Below are positions 16,309 through 25,284 of a DNA stretch of 40,478 nucleotides, piece after piece (the stretch's first letter is position 1; each line of letters begins with the position of its first letter). Under the pieces are notes generated by a model. It worked only from the letters and a program-made list of their open reading frames with translations. It had not been told where the DNA came from and did no database searches. The position numbers and the translations under genes are program-made. The DNA comes from Pedobacter kyonggii (lineage in GTDB: Bacteria > Bacteroidota > Bacteroidia > Sphingobacteriales > Sphingobacteriaceae): assembly GCF_004310665.1 (NCBI RefSeq), contig NZ_SIXF01000040.1:1-40478 (forward strand), given 5' to 3'.

Positions 16309-16660
16309 GGTCTGTGTCCGCACAGACCATAATGGGGAAGGTAATTTATCATTTGCATCACCAAACGTTCCTACGGAACGAACACAAATAACAAAATGTT
16401 ATTTGCTGCCAACCATTCGTCCCCAAGACGGCCGATACGTTATATTCGCTATCTGTTATTAGATTTATCTTATGGATGGTTCATGAGTAACATTGGTAAG
16501 ATTGTAAGATTGGTTTTCTTTCGTTCCATTAGGAACGTTTCACAGGTAACACTTAGGGGAGAACGATTTTTTCGTTCCGTAGAAATGCTGGGTGTTTTGT
16601 TTACAGGCCTTACCTCAATAAACCTGATGGGAACGGCAGCTCCTGATTGAAAAAATCGGG
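16309..16660. repeat. Intergenic region of dispersed hairpins
   Basis: The 559-bp gap between mqo and ytxJ holds no believable gene. It has GGTCTGTG-tccg-CACAGACC (16309-16328), the same stem as 5476-5495, then three related CGTTCC/GGAACG units: CGTTCC-TAC-GGAACG (16366-16380), CGTTCC-ATTA-GGAACG (16522-16537) and a half-site at 16573-16578. Further on is a GGACTACAGT direct repeat around 16670. I read it as a remnant of a repeat-rich, non-autonomous element. An 84-residue frame across it is rejected. Confidence 0.65.
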
Positions 16661-16744
16661 ACTACAGTGTACAGCAGGACTACAGTACCCAAAAGCAAAC
16701 GGGACCTTGCTTTTCAAAAAATTATGGCATATATTCTTACCACG

Positions 16745-16782
16745 CAAAAGAGGGTATCCAATTGCTTGAATACCCTCTTTTG
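16745..16782. terminator. Bidirectional terminator at the end of ytxJ
   Basis: CAAAAGAGGGTAT (16745-16757) pairs with ATACCCTCTTTTG (16770-16782), with an inner CAA/TTG pair around TTGC. T-runs exist on both strands, so it can terminate ytxJ (-) and anything read from the left. Confidence 0.85.
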
Positions 16783-16798
16783 TGAAAATACTTTATAG

Positions 16799-17131
16799 TT
16801 AAGCCGCAATTACTTCTGCAACTTCATCGGCAGAAATATCGCTATGGGATGCTTCCAATACACAATCGCCATCTTTAATCACTAAAATCTGCGGTGATTG
16901 ATGTGCTACCTGAAAGATTTCGGCAATCCGGTTGGAAATATCACGATAGCTGATTAAATCTAAAAAGTAAAGTTTTGTGTCAGCCGGAATGATGTCCCAA
17001 TCAAATTCGAAGTTCTTTTTAGCCATTAAACTAATTGAGCAACGCGTGCTGTGCTTAAAAATAAGGCTAAAACCGCTTGCATTCCTGATTTCGTCAAGCT
17101 GTTCCATTGAAGTTAAGTTAACCCAAGTCAT
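16799..17131 (-). CDS. ytxJ: Bacilliredoxin-like protein YtxJ
   Basis: A 110-residue thioredoxin-fold protein with the YtxJ signature KHSTRCSIS, whose single Cys31 would be the redox nucleophile. YtxJ is thought to debacillithiolate proteins in organisms that make bacillithiol, and Bacteroidota are among the groups reported to make it. The single cysteine, instead of a CxxC pair, fits a mono-thiol mechanism. It is the last gene of a minus-strand group after ribH and a 40-residue lipoprotein gene, though terminator-like hairpins separate these. The functional statement rests on family knowledge; the match itself is clear. Confidence 0.88.
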   Translation of the reverse strand: MTWVNLTSMEQLDEIRNASGFSLIFKHSTRCSISLMAKKNFEFDWDIIPADTKLYFLDLISYRDISNRIAEIFQVAHQSPQILVIKDGDCVLEASHSDISADEVAEVIAA

Positions 17132-17220
17132 GATATTATACGTATTGTTTTATAGGACAACAATTACAGTTAAATAAAGTTCTGTAAATGACCTGAATAT
17201 GAGATTACAAATGAGGTAGA

Positions 17221-17343
17221 TTAATTCCTTCTGCGTTTTCCTTCGGGATAAGATTCATAAGCAGGACAAAGCTTAGAAGAACAGGATTCTAAGATGGTAA
17301 TGGTGCAAAACACCGCCAATAATAAAATGGCTACTTTTTTCAT
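17221..17343 (-). CDS. 40-residue small lipoprotein
   Basis: This frame is too short for usual gene calling but well formed: ATG at 17343, stop TAA at 17223-17221. It encodes a signal sequence with lipobox LESC (lipidated Cys21), then SSKLCPAYESYPEGKRRR and a final Asn, a short mature tail with one further Cys and a basic end. It lies between ytxJ and ribH, with a perfect hairpin (17368-17402) on its upstream side. Comparable tiny Cys-Pro-Ala-Tyr lipoproteins occur in other Bacteroidota, to my recollection, but I know no function. It probably sits at the outer or inner membrane. Confidence 0.72.
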   Translation of the reverse strand: MKKVAILLLAVFCTITILESCSSKLCPAYESYPEGKRRRN

Positions 17344-17367
17344 CTGTATAAGTTTGTTTCAATGGTA

Positions 17368-17402
17368 ATGAAGCTATCATGAACTAGTCATGATAGCTTC
17401 AT
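17368..17402. terminator. Perfect 15-bp hairpin between ribH and the small lipoprotein
   Basis: ATGAAGCTATCATGA (17368-17382) pairs completely with TCATGATAGCTTCAT (17388-17402) around ACTAG. No strong T-run follows on the minus strand, so it may be a processing or attenuation structure as much as a terminator for ribH. Confidence 0.65.
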
Positions 17403-17457
17403 CGGGATCTGTTAATTTTTAAACTTCTAAGTTACAAATAATTATTAGAACACAAGT

Positions 17458-17949
17458 TTAAATTTGAGCAGAAAAATTGGCCATTTTAATCGCTGTAATA
17501 GCAGCCTCATCGCCTTTGTTGCCATGTTTGCCGCCAGCACGATCTTGTGCCTGCTCTAAGTTATTGGTAGTTAAAACGCCAAAAATAACTGGTTTACTGT
17601 ATTTAATGCCAACATTGGTTATACCCTGTGCTACTGCATCGCAAATAAAATCGAAATGTTTGGTATCACCCTGAATCACGCATCCTAAACAGATTACAGC
17701 ATCTATATTGCTTCTTTTGCTCAATAGAATTTCTGCACCACCTGTTAATTCGAAACTTCCCGGTACAGGTAAAGAAATTATATTTTCTTCAACAACACCA
17801 TTGGCTAACAAGGTTTTTAATGCCCCATTGTACAAAGCGCCGGTAATTTCGGCATTCCATTCGGCTACAATAATTCCGAATTTATAGTTAGCTCCACTAG
17901 GAACGGTGGTATGAGAGAAATCAGATAGATTTTTTAATTGTGTTGACAT
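17458..17949 (-). CDS. ribH: 6,7-dimethyl-8-ribityllumazine synthase
   Basis: A 163-residue enzyme that condenses 3,4-dihydroxybutanone phosphate with the ribitylaminouracil to make lumazine, the riboflavin precursor. Visible motifs are FGIIVAEWNAEIT at the N-terminus, VPGSFELT (substrate binding), GCVIQGDTKHFD with the general-base His98, and a C-terminal TNNLEQAQDRAGGKHGNKG loop that binds phosphate. It normally assembles into a 60-mer or pentamer. Here it is a single gene without other rib genes. TATCTTTG at 17961-17954 is very near the start, hinting at a leaderless or near-leaderless transcript. Confidence 0.97.
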   Translation of the reverse strand: MSTQLKNLSDFSHTTVPSGANYKFGIIVAEWNAEITGALYNGALKTLLANGVVEENIISLPVPGSFELTGGAEILLSKRSNIDAVICLGCVIQGDTKHFDFICDAVAQGITNVGIKYSKPVIFGVLTTNNLEQAQDRAGGKHGNKGDEAAITAIKMANFSAQI

Positions 17950-17953
17950 GGGG

Positions 17954-17961
17954 CAAAGATA
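17954..17961 (-). promoter_or_regulatory. Probable -7 promoter element for ribH
   Basis: On the minus strand TATCTTTG matches TAnnTTTG exactly and ends four bases before the ribH ATG (17949), so the mRNA start would fall at or beside the start codon. No TTG is clear at the -33 distance (TTT there). Confidence 0.5.
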
Positions 17962-18113
17962 ATGTTATGCTTCGAATGTTAAAAACCTTAATGTTTGTTA
18001 CTTGTAACATTTAGTTCAGTTATTATTAGATTAGTATAATAATCAGATAAAATTTTAACCGCTTATGGAATTTTTACGTTCTGCCCATCTATATTAAAAC
18101 GCAAAGCCATCTT

Positions 18114-21100
18114 ATGAACATATCATTACGTATCTCCGCTTTATTTCTTTTTACCTTTTTGTTTTCCTTCGATGTTTCTGCTCAGCATAAATATACGCTG
18201 GCAGATTTTTACCAGGTTGACTCTCTTGCTAACCAAGCCAAACCCAAGGATGCCCTGGCTTTGATTGAAAAAATAAATCAAGCGGCACAAAAAGAGAACA
18301 ATGCACCATTGCTGATCAAATCAGTTATCTACCGGATGATGTTTCAAAGCTATTTGGAAGAGAATGCCTTTGATAAAATTTTGGTTGGTCTGCGTACAGA
18401 CATCAGCAATGCCAAACAGCCCGAAAAAAGCATTTTACAATCACTTTTAGCAGAAACCTATTGGAATTATTTGCAACAAAATAGGTGGCAGATTAGTCAG
18501 CGCACACAAGTGCAGGGCGATATTGGTAACGATATTAAAACCTGGAGCATTAAAAAACTTAGCGATGAAACGGTAAAATATTACCTGTTATCGTTAAAAG
18601 AAGTTCAGCTTTTGCAACAAACCAAAGTTGGTGTTTTGGATGCTGTTTTAGCGGGTGATAAAAATAATAGAATCTTTAGGCCTACATTATATGATTTGCT
18701 TGCACACCGTGCCATAGATGTTTTTAGCAATACACAAATTAACCTTACACAATATGATGATGACTTAATTGATATGAGCAATGCTGCTTGGTTTGGCAGC
18801 AGCCGGAATTTTTTGGCGATGGAACTCACAAATGATAGTACATTGTTTAAACCGCAAGCTTTGCAGTTGTTTAAAAACCTGATCAGGTTTCATCAAAACA
18901 GCAATAACTTTTCGGCATTGGCCGATGTTGATTTAAAACGCTTAAAATTTATACAACGAAATTTTAGTGGCGATAATCAGGAATTGTATAATAACGCTTT
19001 GATTAATTTAGCTGAACAAAGCACCCAAACCGAAGTTTATGCCGATATTTTATATGAACAGGCCCTTATGCATAAAAATGCGCAATTGCCTGTTGATACC
19101 AACAAACAGAATCTTTTAACATCCTTTGCTTTGGCCAAAAAAGCTGTTGAGGCCTATCCTAAAAGTATTGGTGCGCAAAATGCAGAAAATTTAATCAAGC
19201 AGATTAAAAGCAGCGAATTATCAATTAAAATAAAAGGATATATCCAGCCGGATAAACCTGCGCAGTTGTATTTATCATATAAAAATACAGATACAGTACA
19301 TATTAGGCTGTTTAAAGCACCTGAACCTCAAAATGATTACGAACAGTTTAAAAACAAAGATGGCTTTTTAGCTTTTTTTAATCAGAATAAAGTAATCAAA
19401 AAATGGTTTGTCATAGTACCAAAAACCAGCGATTACCAAAGTCATACCTTAATTGATAAAATAGATGGTTTACCCTTTGGTAATTATACCTTGATTGCCC
19501 AAACCGTTAACCGCGAACAAAAAGATACCGTTTATAGCAATATTAATTTTAAGGTTACTGCAATGGCTGTAATCAACAGGCGCAATATTGAAAAACATGA
19601 ATATTTTGTTAGCCAGCTTAGCAACGGTGCACCCTTGAAGAATGTTAAGATCCAGCAACAGCGATATGATTACAACAAGCGGAAATATATTAATGGCGAT
19701 TTAATTACCACTAATGAAAATGGTTATGCAACTACAAATGAAACCGATGGGAATATGTCTTTTGCCGTGGCTACTTTTGGGAAAGACGAATTGAAAGTAA
19801 ACATCAATAATTATAACAGCTATCGGGACGACGATGATAAAGAACGTGTGATTCTTTTTACTGACAGACCTATTTATCGGCCAGGGCAAACCATTTACTA
19901 CAAGGGTATATGCTTGCAATCGAAAGATGGTAAAAATAAAATAGAAGTAAATAAAACACTTGAGGTTTTTTTTAATGATGCCAACGGTAAGGAAATAACC
20001 TCGACCAATGTAACGAGCAATGATTTTGGTACTTTTCAAGGATCTTTTAGCATCCCGATGGGGAAATTAAATGGCAGGATGGAAATTGAAACCGATTATG
20101 GCAGCATTAATGTACAGGTAGAAGAATATAAACGTCCCACCTTTGAAGTACTTTTTGATAAACCTAATCAGCGCTACAAACTGAACGACAGCATTAAAGT
20201 ACAAGGTAAAGCCATCTCATTTTCAGGGTATTCCGTAAATAATGCAAAGGTAAATTATAAAGTTTTCCGCAGGGCGATGTACGATTACCGCCTAACCTAC
20301 ACACAGCGTAACGCTATTTATGGTTCAAAAATATATAGTGAAAGAAAACAGATTGCCATTGGCAAAACAAATACCAAATCAGGTGGCAAATTCGATATTA
20401 CCTTTTTTGCAAAGGCCACCAATACCAAACAGAATTATAGCTTCGAAATTGAAACTGAGGTAACGGATTTAAATGGTGAAACCCGAACGAAAACCACAAC
20501 GGTAAATGTGGGCCAAAAAGATATTAACCTTAATGTGAGTGCCGAACAGGTTATTTATGTAAGCAACAAAACCGATAGTATCCCATTCTGGGTAACCAAT
20601 TTAAACAACGAACCCATTAAAGCGAATGTTAAGGCAGAATGGAGTTTGTTGCAAGCGCCATCCAGGTTAATGAACAAGAGCCCGTTTTATGCCGAAAACT
20701 ATGCATTAAGTAAAGAGGAGTTTATTAAGCGTTTTCCTGATGAGGATTATAACAACGAACTCGAAGTAGCTAAATGGCCAATAAAATCGGTAGAATTAAA
20801 ACAAAGCCCGACTGCTAAAAATGGTCGGGGAAGTTTAACCTTCAATCAAAAAAATCTAAAAGCGGGTTATTATAAAATCAATTTAATAGCCATAAACGAG
20901 CAGAACGATACCATTAAAGTAGATAAGTATTTAGTTATCTATAATGAAGCGCCTGTAACAATACAATCGAGTGTCGAATGGATTGCTCCTGAAGTAAGTG
21001 TAATTAAGCCGACTGAAAGTGCTGTTTTCCGCTTGGCAGGCTTAGCCGATAACAGCAGGGCTTATTATGAAGTTTATTATCGTGATAGTATAGCCGAAAA

Positions 21101-24100
21101 GGTATGGCTTAATTTATCGCGAAAACAAATTTTTGTTAAAATTAAACCAAAAGATAATTACGAGGATGGTTTTGCCGTACAGTTTACCATGGTACATCAA
21201 GGTATGATTTACAGTTCCATGCAGCAGATTAAAATTATAGATCCGAAAAAAGAATTAGATATCAGGTTTTTAACCTTTAGAAATAAACTTCAGCCTGGTG
21301 AAAAAGAAAGCTGGAAATTACAGATCAGTAATAAAAATGGCGAAAAGCAGATGGCCGAAATGGTGGCTACGCTATATGACGCAAGTTTGGACGACCTGAA
21401 AAGAATGGATTGGAATACGCAGTTGCCAACAGGCTTTAACTATTATTTTTACACTTGGAACTTCAAGGTAAATGATGTTGCAAACGCAGGTTATTTATGG
21501 TTTTTAAGGCCTAAAAATAACTATGGCGTAATTACACGTGGTTACGAGAATCTTAATTTATTCGGTTACAATTATTATGGCGGTTACAACAATGGTTACC
21601 GTAATTATATGAATAGTTTACAAAGGCCTAAAAGAAAGGGTTTATCTCCCGAAGCCGTTAAAAAACTGGCTGAATTGGAAAAAGGTAAATTAATTTATGG
21701 GGTGGTGTTCGATAGTCAGGGTGAGCCATTGCCGGGCGTACAGGTTAAATCAGGCAAAACAGTAACTACTACTAATGTTTTCGGCATTTACACTATTGAT
21801 GCTAAAATAGGGGAGACACTGAATTTCGCTTTTATAGGGTATAAGACATATCCTGTAAAAATTAGCAATAAAAAACGGGTCGATGTAATATTGAAAGAGG
21901 ATGGGCAAGCTTTAAATGAAGTAGTGGTTGTGGGCTATGGGTCGCAGAAAAAGGAGATGTCAACTGCTGCGATACAGATCAGAGGTTCAGCTACCTTGCA
22001 AGGGAAGGCCGCAGGATTAAGTGCCGCAGCTCCAACAGTTGAAATGTTAAGAGAGGAAGCAGTTGCGGTAGATGATGCTGGGACATATGATTTCGTAAGC
22101 ATTAACAGCTATGACCCTAAAACTGGTTTAGAAATCGTAAATGGCAAGCCTGTCATCAAAAAAACTAACATTGCACCTCGTACCAACTTTAACGAACTCG
22201 CATTTTTTTATCCGCAATTGTTAACCGATGCTAAAGGCGAAATCAAGATCGAGTTTACTATTCCGCAAAGTTTAACACGCTATAAAATGATGGGTTTTGC
22301 ACACACCAAAGATTTAAAAACCGCATCCATCACCAACGAATTGATTACCCAGAAACAATTGGCTATTTCCATTAATGCCCCACGTTTCTTCCGCGAAGGG
22401 GATACCATTTTATTAAGCGCCAAACTAAATAACCTGGCAGGCAAAAAACTTATCGGTAATGCCCGTTTAGAACTTACAGATGCCTTAACAGTTAAACCGA
22501 TCCAGATTTTTGGAACAAACGAAAGAACCGAAAAAACTTTTGAAGTTGATGATGCAGGCAATACAGTTTTAAAATGGACATTAATTATTCCATCCGGCAT
22601 TAGTGCCATTACCTATAAAGTTTTGGCCCAAAGCGGTAGGTTTAGCGATGGTGAAGAAAACACCATTCCTGTTTTGGCAAATGCCATGTTGGTTATTGAA
22701 AGTATGCCCATAAACGTGCGTGGTAATACCAGTAAAACTTTCGATTTTGAGAAGCTGGAGAAATCTGGTGCATCAAAAACCTTGCGCAACCAGAGCTTAA
22801 CTTTCGAGTTTACCTCAAATCCTGTTTGGTACGCGGTACAGGCACTACCATATTTAATGGAATATCCATATGAGTGCGCTGAACAAACTTTTAGCCGGTT
22901 TTATGCCAATAGTTTTGCAACAGTGATTATTAACTCCTCACCAAAAATTAAAACCGTTTTCGAGCAATGGCAAAACACAAATAATGGCGAAGCCCTCTTA
23001 TCTAACCTGGAGAAAAACCAGAAGCTCAAATCAATTTTGTTAGAAGAAACGCCTTGGGTACGTAATGCCGATAATGAAAACGAGCGTAAAAAACGTTTGG
23101 CCATACTTTTCGATTTAAATAGAATGACTTACGAGTTGAAAAACAACTTCGAAAAGTTAGAGAAAATGCAATTTAATAATGGAGCCTTTCCTTGGTTTAA
23201 TGGCATGCAAGAGGATCGGTACATTACACAGCACATTGTTTTAGGAATGGGCCAGTTAAAAAAACTAAAACTGATTGATGAAAAAGATTATCCTAATTTT
23301 AATGTAATGCTTAACAAAGCCATTATTTATTTAGATGCACAGCTGATTAAAGATTATAAGGATGAAGTGAAAGGAAAACGTTTTGCCTATTTGCCCTTGC
23401 ACTACCTATTCGCCAGAAGCTACACCAATAAAAAAAATAACAATGCAGATTTTTTAAAGGCCAAAGATTTCTATCTGAAAAAATTAATAGCGGGATGGAA
23501 AACCTTTGATACTTACCAGTTGGCACAAACCGCCTTGGTTTTAAATAGAAACAGCAATGAGGTAGAAGCCAAAAAAATCATTACGTTATTAAATCAAAGG
23601 GCTCAGCAAAATGATGAACTCGGTATGTACTGGGCTACAAATAAAGCTGGCTGGTGGTGGTACCAAAGCCCGATAGAAACACAGGCATTATTAATAGAGG
23701 CTTTCGACGAAGTGGCTAACGACGCCAAATCGGTAGAGGAAATGAAAATCTGGTTGCTTAAAAACAAACAGACCAACGATTGGAAAACAACCAAGGCCAC
23801 AACGGCGGCGTGTTATGCATTGCTAATGAAAGGTGCCAACCTTCTTACAGAGAGCAATGAGCCTGAAATAACTATTGGCGGTCAAAAAATAGCATATTTG
23901 CAACAGCCTAATGCCGTAAAAGAAGCCGGAACGGGTTATCAAAAGTTAACTGTTGCAGGTAATGATGTTAGACCAGAAATGGGTAGGGTACAGGTTAAAA
24001 ACAACAACAAAACGGTAGCCTGGGGCGCAATGTACTGGCAATATTTTGAGCAACTGGATAAAATAACCACTGCCAGTACTGGTGTTAAAATTAAAAAGCA

Positions 24101-24503
24101 ATTGTTTATTCAAAAAGCCAGTAATAAAGGCGATATATTGACCCCATTAACTGAAACAAATATTTTAGCGCCTGGCGATTTATTAAAAGTGCGTATTGAA
24201 ATTTATTGCGATCGGGATATGGAATATATTCATTTGAAAGATATGCGTTCATCGGGTTTTGAGCCTGTAAATGTTATCTCCAGATATAAATATCAGGATG
24301 GTTTAGGTTATTACGAAAGTACAAAAGATGCTTCAACCAATTTTTTTATCAGTTATATGCCAAAGGGGACCTATGTATTCGAATATCCACTACGGGTTAC
24401 ACATGCCGGAAATTTTTCAAATGGAATTACCAGCTTGCAAAGCATGTATGCACCAGAGTTTACTACCCATTCAGCAGGAATTAGGGTAAATGTAAAGCCT
24501 TAG
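18114..24503 (+). CDS. Bacterial alpha-2-macroglobulin with inserted SusC-type N-terminal module
   Basis: A 2129-residue secreted protein with signal peptide (ending near DVSAQ) and no lipobox. An N-terminal helical region (25-360) leads to MG domains, including the typical TDRPIYRPGQTIYYKG (about 582-597). Residues about 1145-1175 are Tyr/Asn/Gly-rich. Residues about 1190-1265 are a carboxypeptidase-regulatory domain (VFDSQGEPLPGVQV) followed by NEVVVVGYGSQKK (about 1267-1279), the marker of SusC-type receptor N-termini. The A2M core resumes with NFNELAFFYPQLLTDAKG. The thioester motif CAEQ (Cys1588) is intact, within PYECAEQTF, so covalent protease trapping is possible. A2Ms protect against proteases at the envelope; the module's role is unknown. 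No pbpC-like partner is adjacent. Confidence 0.93.
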   Translation: MNISLRISALFLFTFLFSFDVSAQHKYTLADFYQVDSLANQAKPKDALALIEKINQAAQKENNAPLLIKSVIYRMMFQSYLEENAFDKILVGLRTDISNAKQPEKSILQSLLAETYWNYLQQNRWQISQRTQVQGDIGNDIKTWSIKKLSDETVKYYLLSLKEVQLLQQTKVGVLDAVLAGDKNNRIFRPTLYDLLAHRAIDVFSNTQINLTQYDDDLIDMSNAAWFGSSRNFLAMELTNDSTLFKPQALQLFKNLIRFHQNSNNFSALADVDLKRLKFIQRNFSGDNQELYNNALINLAEQSTQTEVYADILYEQALMHKNAQLPVDTNKQNLLTSFALAKKAVEAYPKSIGAQNAENLIKQIKSSELSIKIKGYIQPDKPAQLYLSYKNTDTVHIRLFKAPEPQNDYEQFKNKDGFLAFFNQNKVIKKWFVIVPKTSDYQSHTLIDKIDGLPFGNYTLIAQTVNREQKDTVYSNINFKVTAMAVINRRNIEKHEYFVSQLSNGAPLKNVKIQQQRYDYNKRKYINGDLITTNENGYATTNETDGNMSFAVATFGKDELKVNINNYNSYRDDDDKERVILFTDRPIYRPGQTIYYKGICLQSKDGKNKIEVNKTLEVFFNDANGKEITSTNVTSNDFGTFQGSFSIPMGKLNGRMEIETDYGSINVQVEEYKRPTFEVLFDKPNQRYKLNDSIKVQGKAISFSGYSVNNAKVNYKVFRRAMYDYRLTYTQRNAIYGSKIYSERKQIAIGKTNTKSGGKFDITFFAKATNTKQNYSFEIETEVTDLNGETRTKTTTVNVGQKDINLNVSAEQVIYVSNKTDSIPFWVTNLNNEPIKANVKAEWSLLQAPSRLMNKSPFYAENYALSKEEFIKRFPDEDYNNELEVAKWPIKSVELKQSPTAKNGRGSLTFNQKNLKAGYYKINLIAINEQNDTIKVDKYLVIYNEAPVTIQSSVEWIAPEVSVIKPTESAVFRLAGLADNSRAYYEVYYRDSIAEKVWLNLSRKQIFVKIKPKDNYEDGFAVQFTMVHQGMIYSSMQQIKIIDPKKELDIRFLTFRNKLQPGEKESWKLQISNKNGEKQMAEMVATLYDASLDDLKRMDWNTQLPTGFNYYFYTWNFKVNDVANAGYLWFLRPKNNYGVITRGYENLNLFGYNYYGGYNNGYRNYMNSLQRPKRKGLSPEAVKKLAELEKGKLIYGVVFDSQGEPLPGVQVKSGKTVTTTNVFGIYTIDAKIGETLNFAFIGYKTYPVKISNKKRVDVILKEDGQALNEVVVVGYGSQKKEMSTAAIQIRGSATLQGKAAGLSAAAPTVEMLREEAVAVDDAGTYDFVSINSYDPKTGLEIVNGKPVIKKTNIAPRTNFNELAFFYPQLLTDAKGEIKIEFTIPQSLTRYKMMGFAHTKDLKTASITNELITQKQLAISINAPRFFREGDTILLSAKLNNLAGKKLIGNARLELTDALTVKPIQIFGTNERTEKTFEVDDAGNTVLKWTLIIPSGISAITYKVLAQSGRFSDGEENTIPVLANAMLVIESMPINVRGNTSKTFDFEKLEKSGASKTLRNQSLTFEFTSNPVWYAVQALPYLMEYPYECAEQTFSRFYANSFATVIINSSPKIKTVFEQWQNTNNGEALLSNLEKNQKLKSILLEETPWVRNADNENERKKRLAILFDLNRMTYELKNNFEKLEKMQFNNGAFPWFNGMQEDRYITQHIVLGMGQLKKLKLIDEKDYPNFNVMLNKAIIYLDAQLIKDYKDEVKGKRFAYLPLHYLFARSYTNKKNNNADFLKAKDFYLKKLIAGWKTFDTYQLAQTALVLNRNSNEVEAKKIITLLNQRAQQNDELGMYWATNKAGWWWYQSPIETQALLIEAFDEVANDAKSVEEMKIWLLKNKQTNDWKTTKATTAACYALLMKGANLLTESNEPEITIGGQKIAYLQQPNAVKEAGTGYQKLTVAGNDVRPEMGRVQVKNNNKTVAWGAMYWQYFEQLDKITTASTGVKIKKQLFIQKASNKGDILTPLTETNILAPGDLLKVRIEIYCDRDMEYIHLKDMRSSGFEPVNVISRYKYQDGLGYYESTKDASTNFFISYMPKGTYVFEYPLRVTHAGNFSNGITSLQSMYAPEFTTHSAGIRVNVKP

Positions 24504-24522
24504 TGTTTTGACCGTCACCCTG

Positions 24523-24540
24523 ATCCGATAGCTATCGGAT
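24523..24540. repeat. 18-bp perfect palindrome in a dispersed repeat
   Basis: ATCCGATAGCTATCGGAT is a perfect 18-bp palindrome, flanked by CACCCTG and CAGGGT, which pair outside it. It follows the A2M stop by about 20 bp and belongs to the CCTGA/TCAGG repeat family seen elsewhere in this window. Confidence 0.8.
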
Positions 24541-24568
24541 TTATTTCAGGGTCTAACTAACGAAGCAC

Positions 24569-24601
24569 AAACCTCGCAGGTTTTTAAAACCTGTGAGGTT
24601 T
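24569..24601. terminator. Bidirectional terminator between A2M and LytTR regulator
   Basis: AAACCTcGCAGGTTTT (24569-24584) pairs with AAAACCTGtGAGGTTT (24586-24601). Located between convergent genes, it can stop transcription from both sides. Confidence 0.82.
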
Positions 24602-24609
24602 AAATTGCA

Positions 24610-25284
24610 TTAAGTAAGTTTAATATTGGTATAGGTTGCCCCGATAGGAATAATTTTTTCTCCAATCCAGATCTGGCTGCGGTCAAATTTGGATACTTTA
24701 TTTTTAGCTACAATAAATGCCCGGTGACAGCGGATAAAATCTGCTTTTGGTAGCAGTTCGGCCAGATCGTTGATGGTAATCCTTGAACTTAAAAGTTTGT
24801 CTTTAAGTTGTATCTGCGTATAGTTTCCCGAAGCCTCTACATAAAGAATTTCGTCTAATTCTACCTTAATCTGCTCATAACCATCTTTTACGAAAATATA
24901 TGCTGTTTTCGTTTCCTGTTTCTGGTTGCGGAGATTAAAGAGTTCCTGGGCTTTATTGCAAGCCTTTAAGAAACGGGAAAGTGAAAAAGGTTTTAGCAGA
25001 TAATCTACAGCGTCGAGTTCAAAACTTTGTACTGCATGCTCCGTGTAGGCGGTGGTAAAAATAACCATTGGAGGCTTGCTCAAACTTTTTAAAAAATCGA
25101 TACCACTAATATCTGGCATTTTGATATCCAAAAAAATTAAATCAACCTTGTTCTGCTGAAGATAGCTGATGGCTGCAAAGGCATCAGTAAAAGTTTGTTG
25201 CAATGTTACAAATGGAACTTTTGAGGCGTGAGATTTTATAATCTCTAGTGCAATCGGTTCATCATCTATAGCAATGGCAATCAT
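24610..25284 (-). CDS. LytTR-family response regulator
   Basis: A 224-residue regulator. The receiver domain (1-115) has the acidic pocket Asp7/Asp8, phospho-acceptor Asp53 (LIFLDIKMPD), Thr/Ser switch FTTAYTEH and DYLLKPF Lys. The C-terminal LytTR DNA-binding domain (about 125-224) has the family pattern ILYVEASGNYTQI and FIRCHRAFIV. It would act with the sensor kinase upstream on the same strand. Target genes are unknown. The gap of 316 bp from the kinase is larger than usual for this pair because of a repeat; see the repeat at 25381-25449. Confidence 0.95.
   Translation of the reverse strand: MIAIAIDDEPIALEIIKSHASKVPFVTLQQTFTDAFAAISYLQQNKVDLIFLDIKMPDISGIDFLKSLSKPPMVIFTTAYTEHAVQSFELDAVDYLLKPFSLSRFLKACNKAQELFNLRNQKQETKTAYIFVKDGYEQIKVELDEILYVEASGNYTQIQLKDKLLSSRITINDLAELLPKADFIRCHRAFIVAKNKVSKFDRSQIWIGEKIIPIGATYTNIKLT

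Noticed and set aside
16396-16650. Plus-strand frame of 84 codons between mqo and ytxJ
   Set aside because: It runs across the CGTTCC repeat units, with Arg/Ile-heavy composition and no conserved-looking core.
21681-21960. Frameshift or fusion error as explanation for the SusC-like module in the A2M
   Set aside because: The frame is open and continuous on both sides, and the A2M core resumes normally; assembly error remains possible but is not suggested by the sequence.
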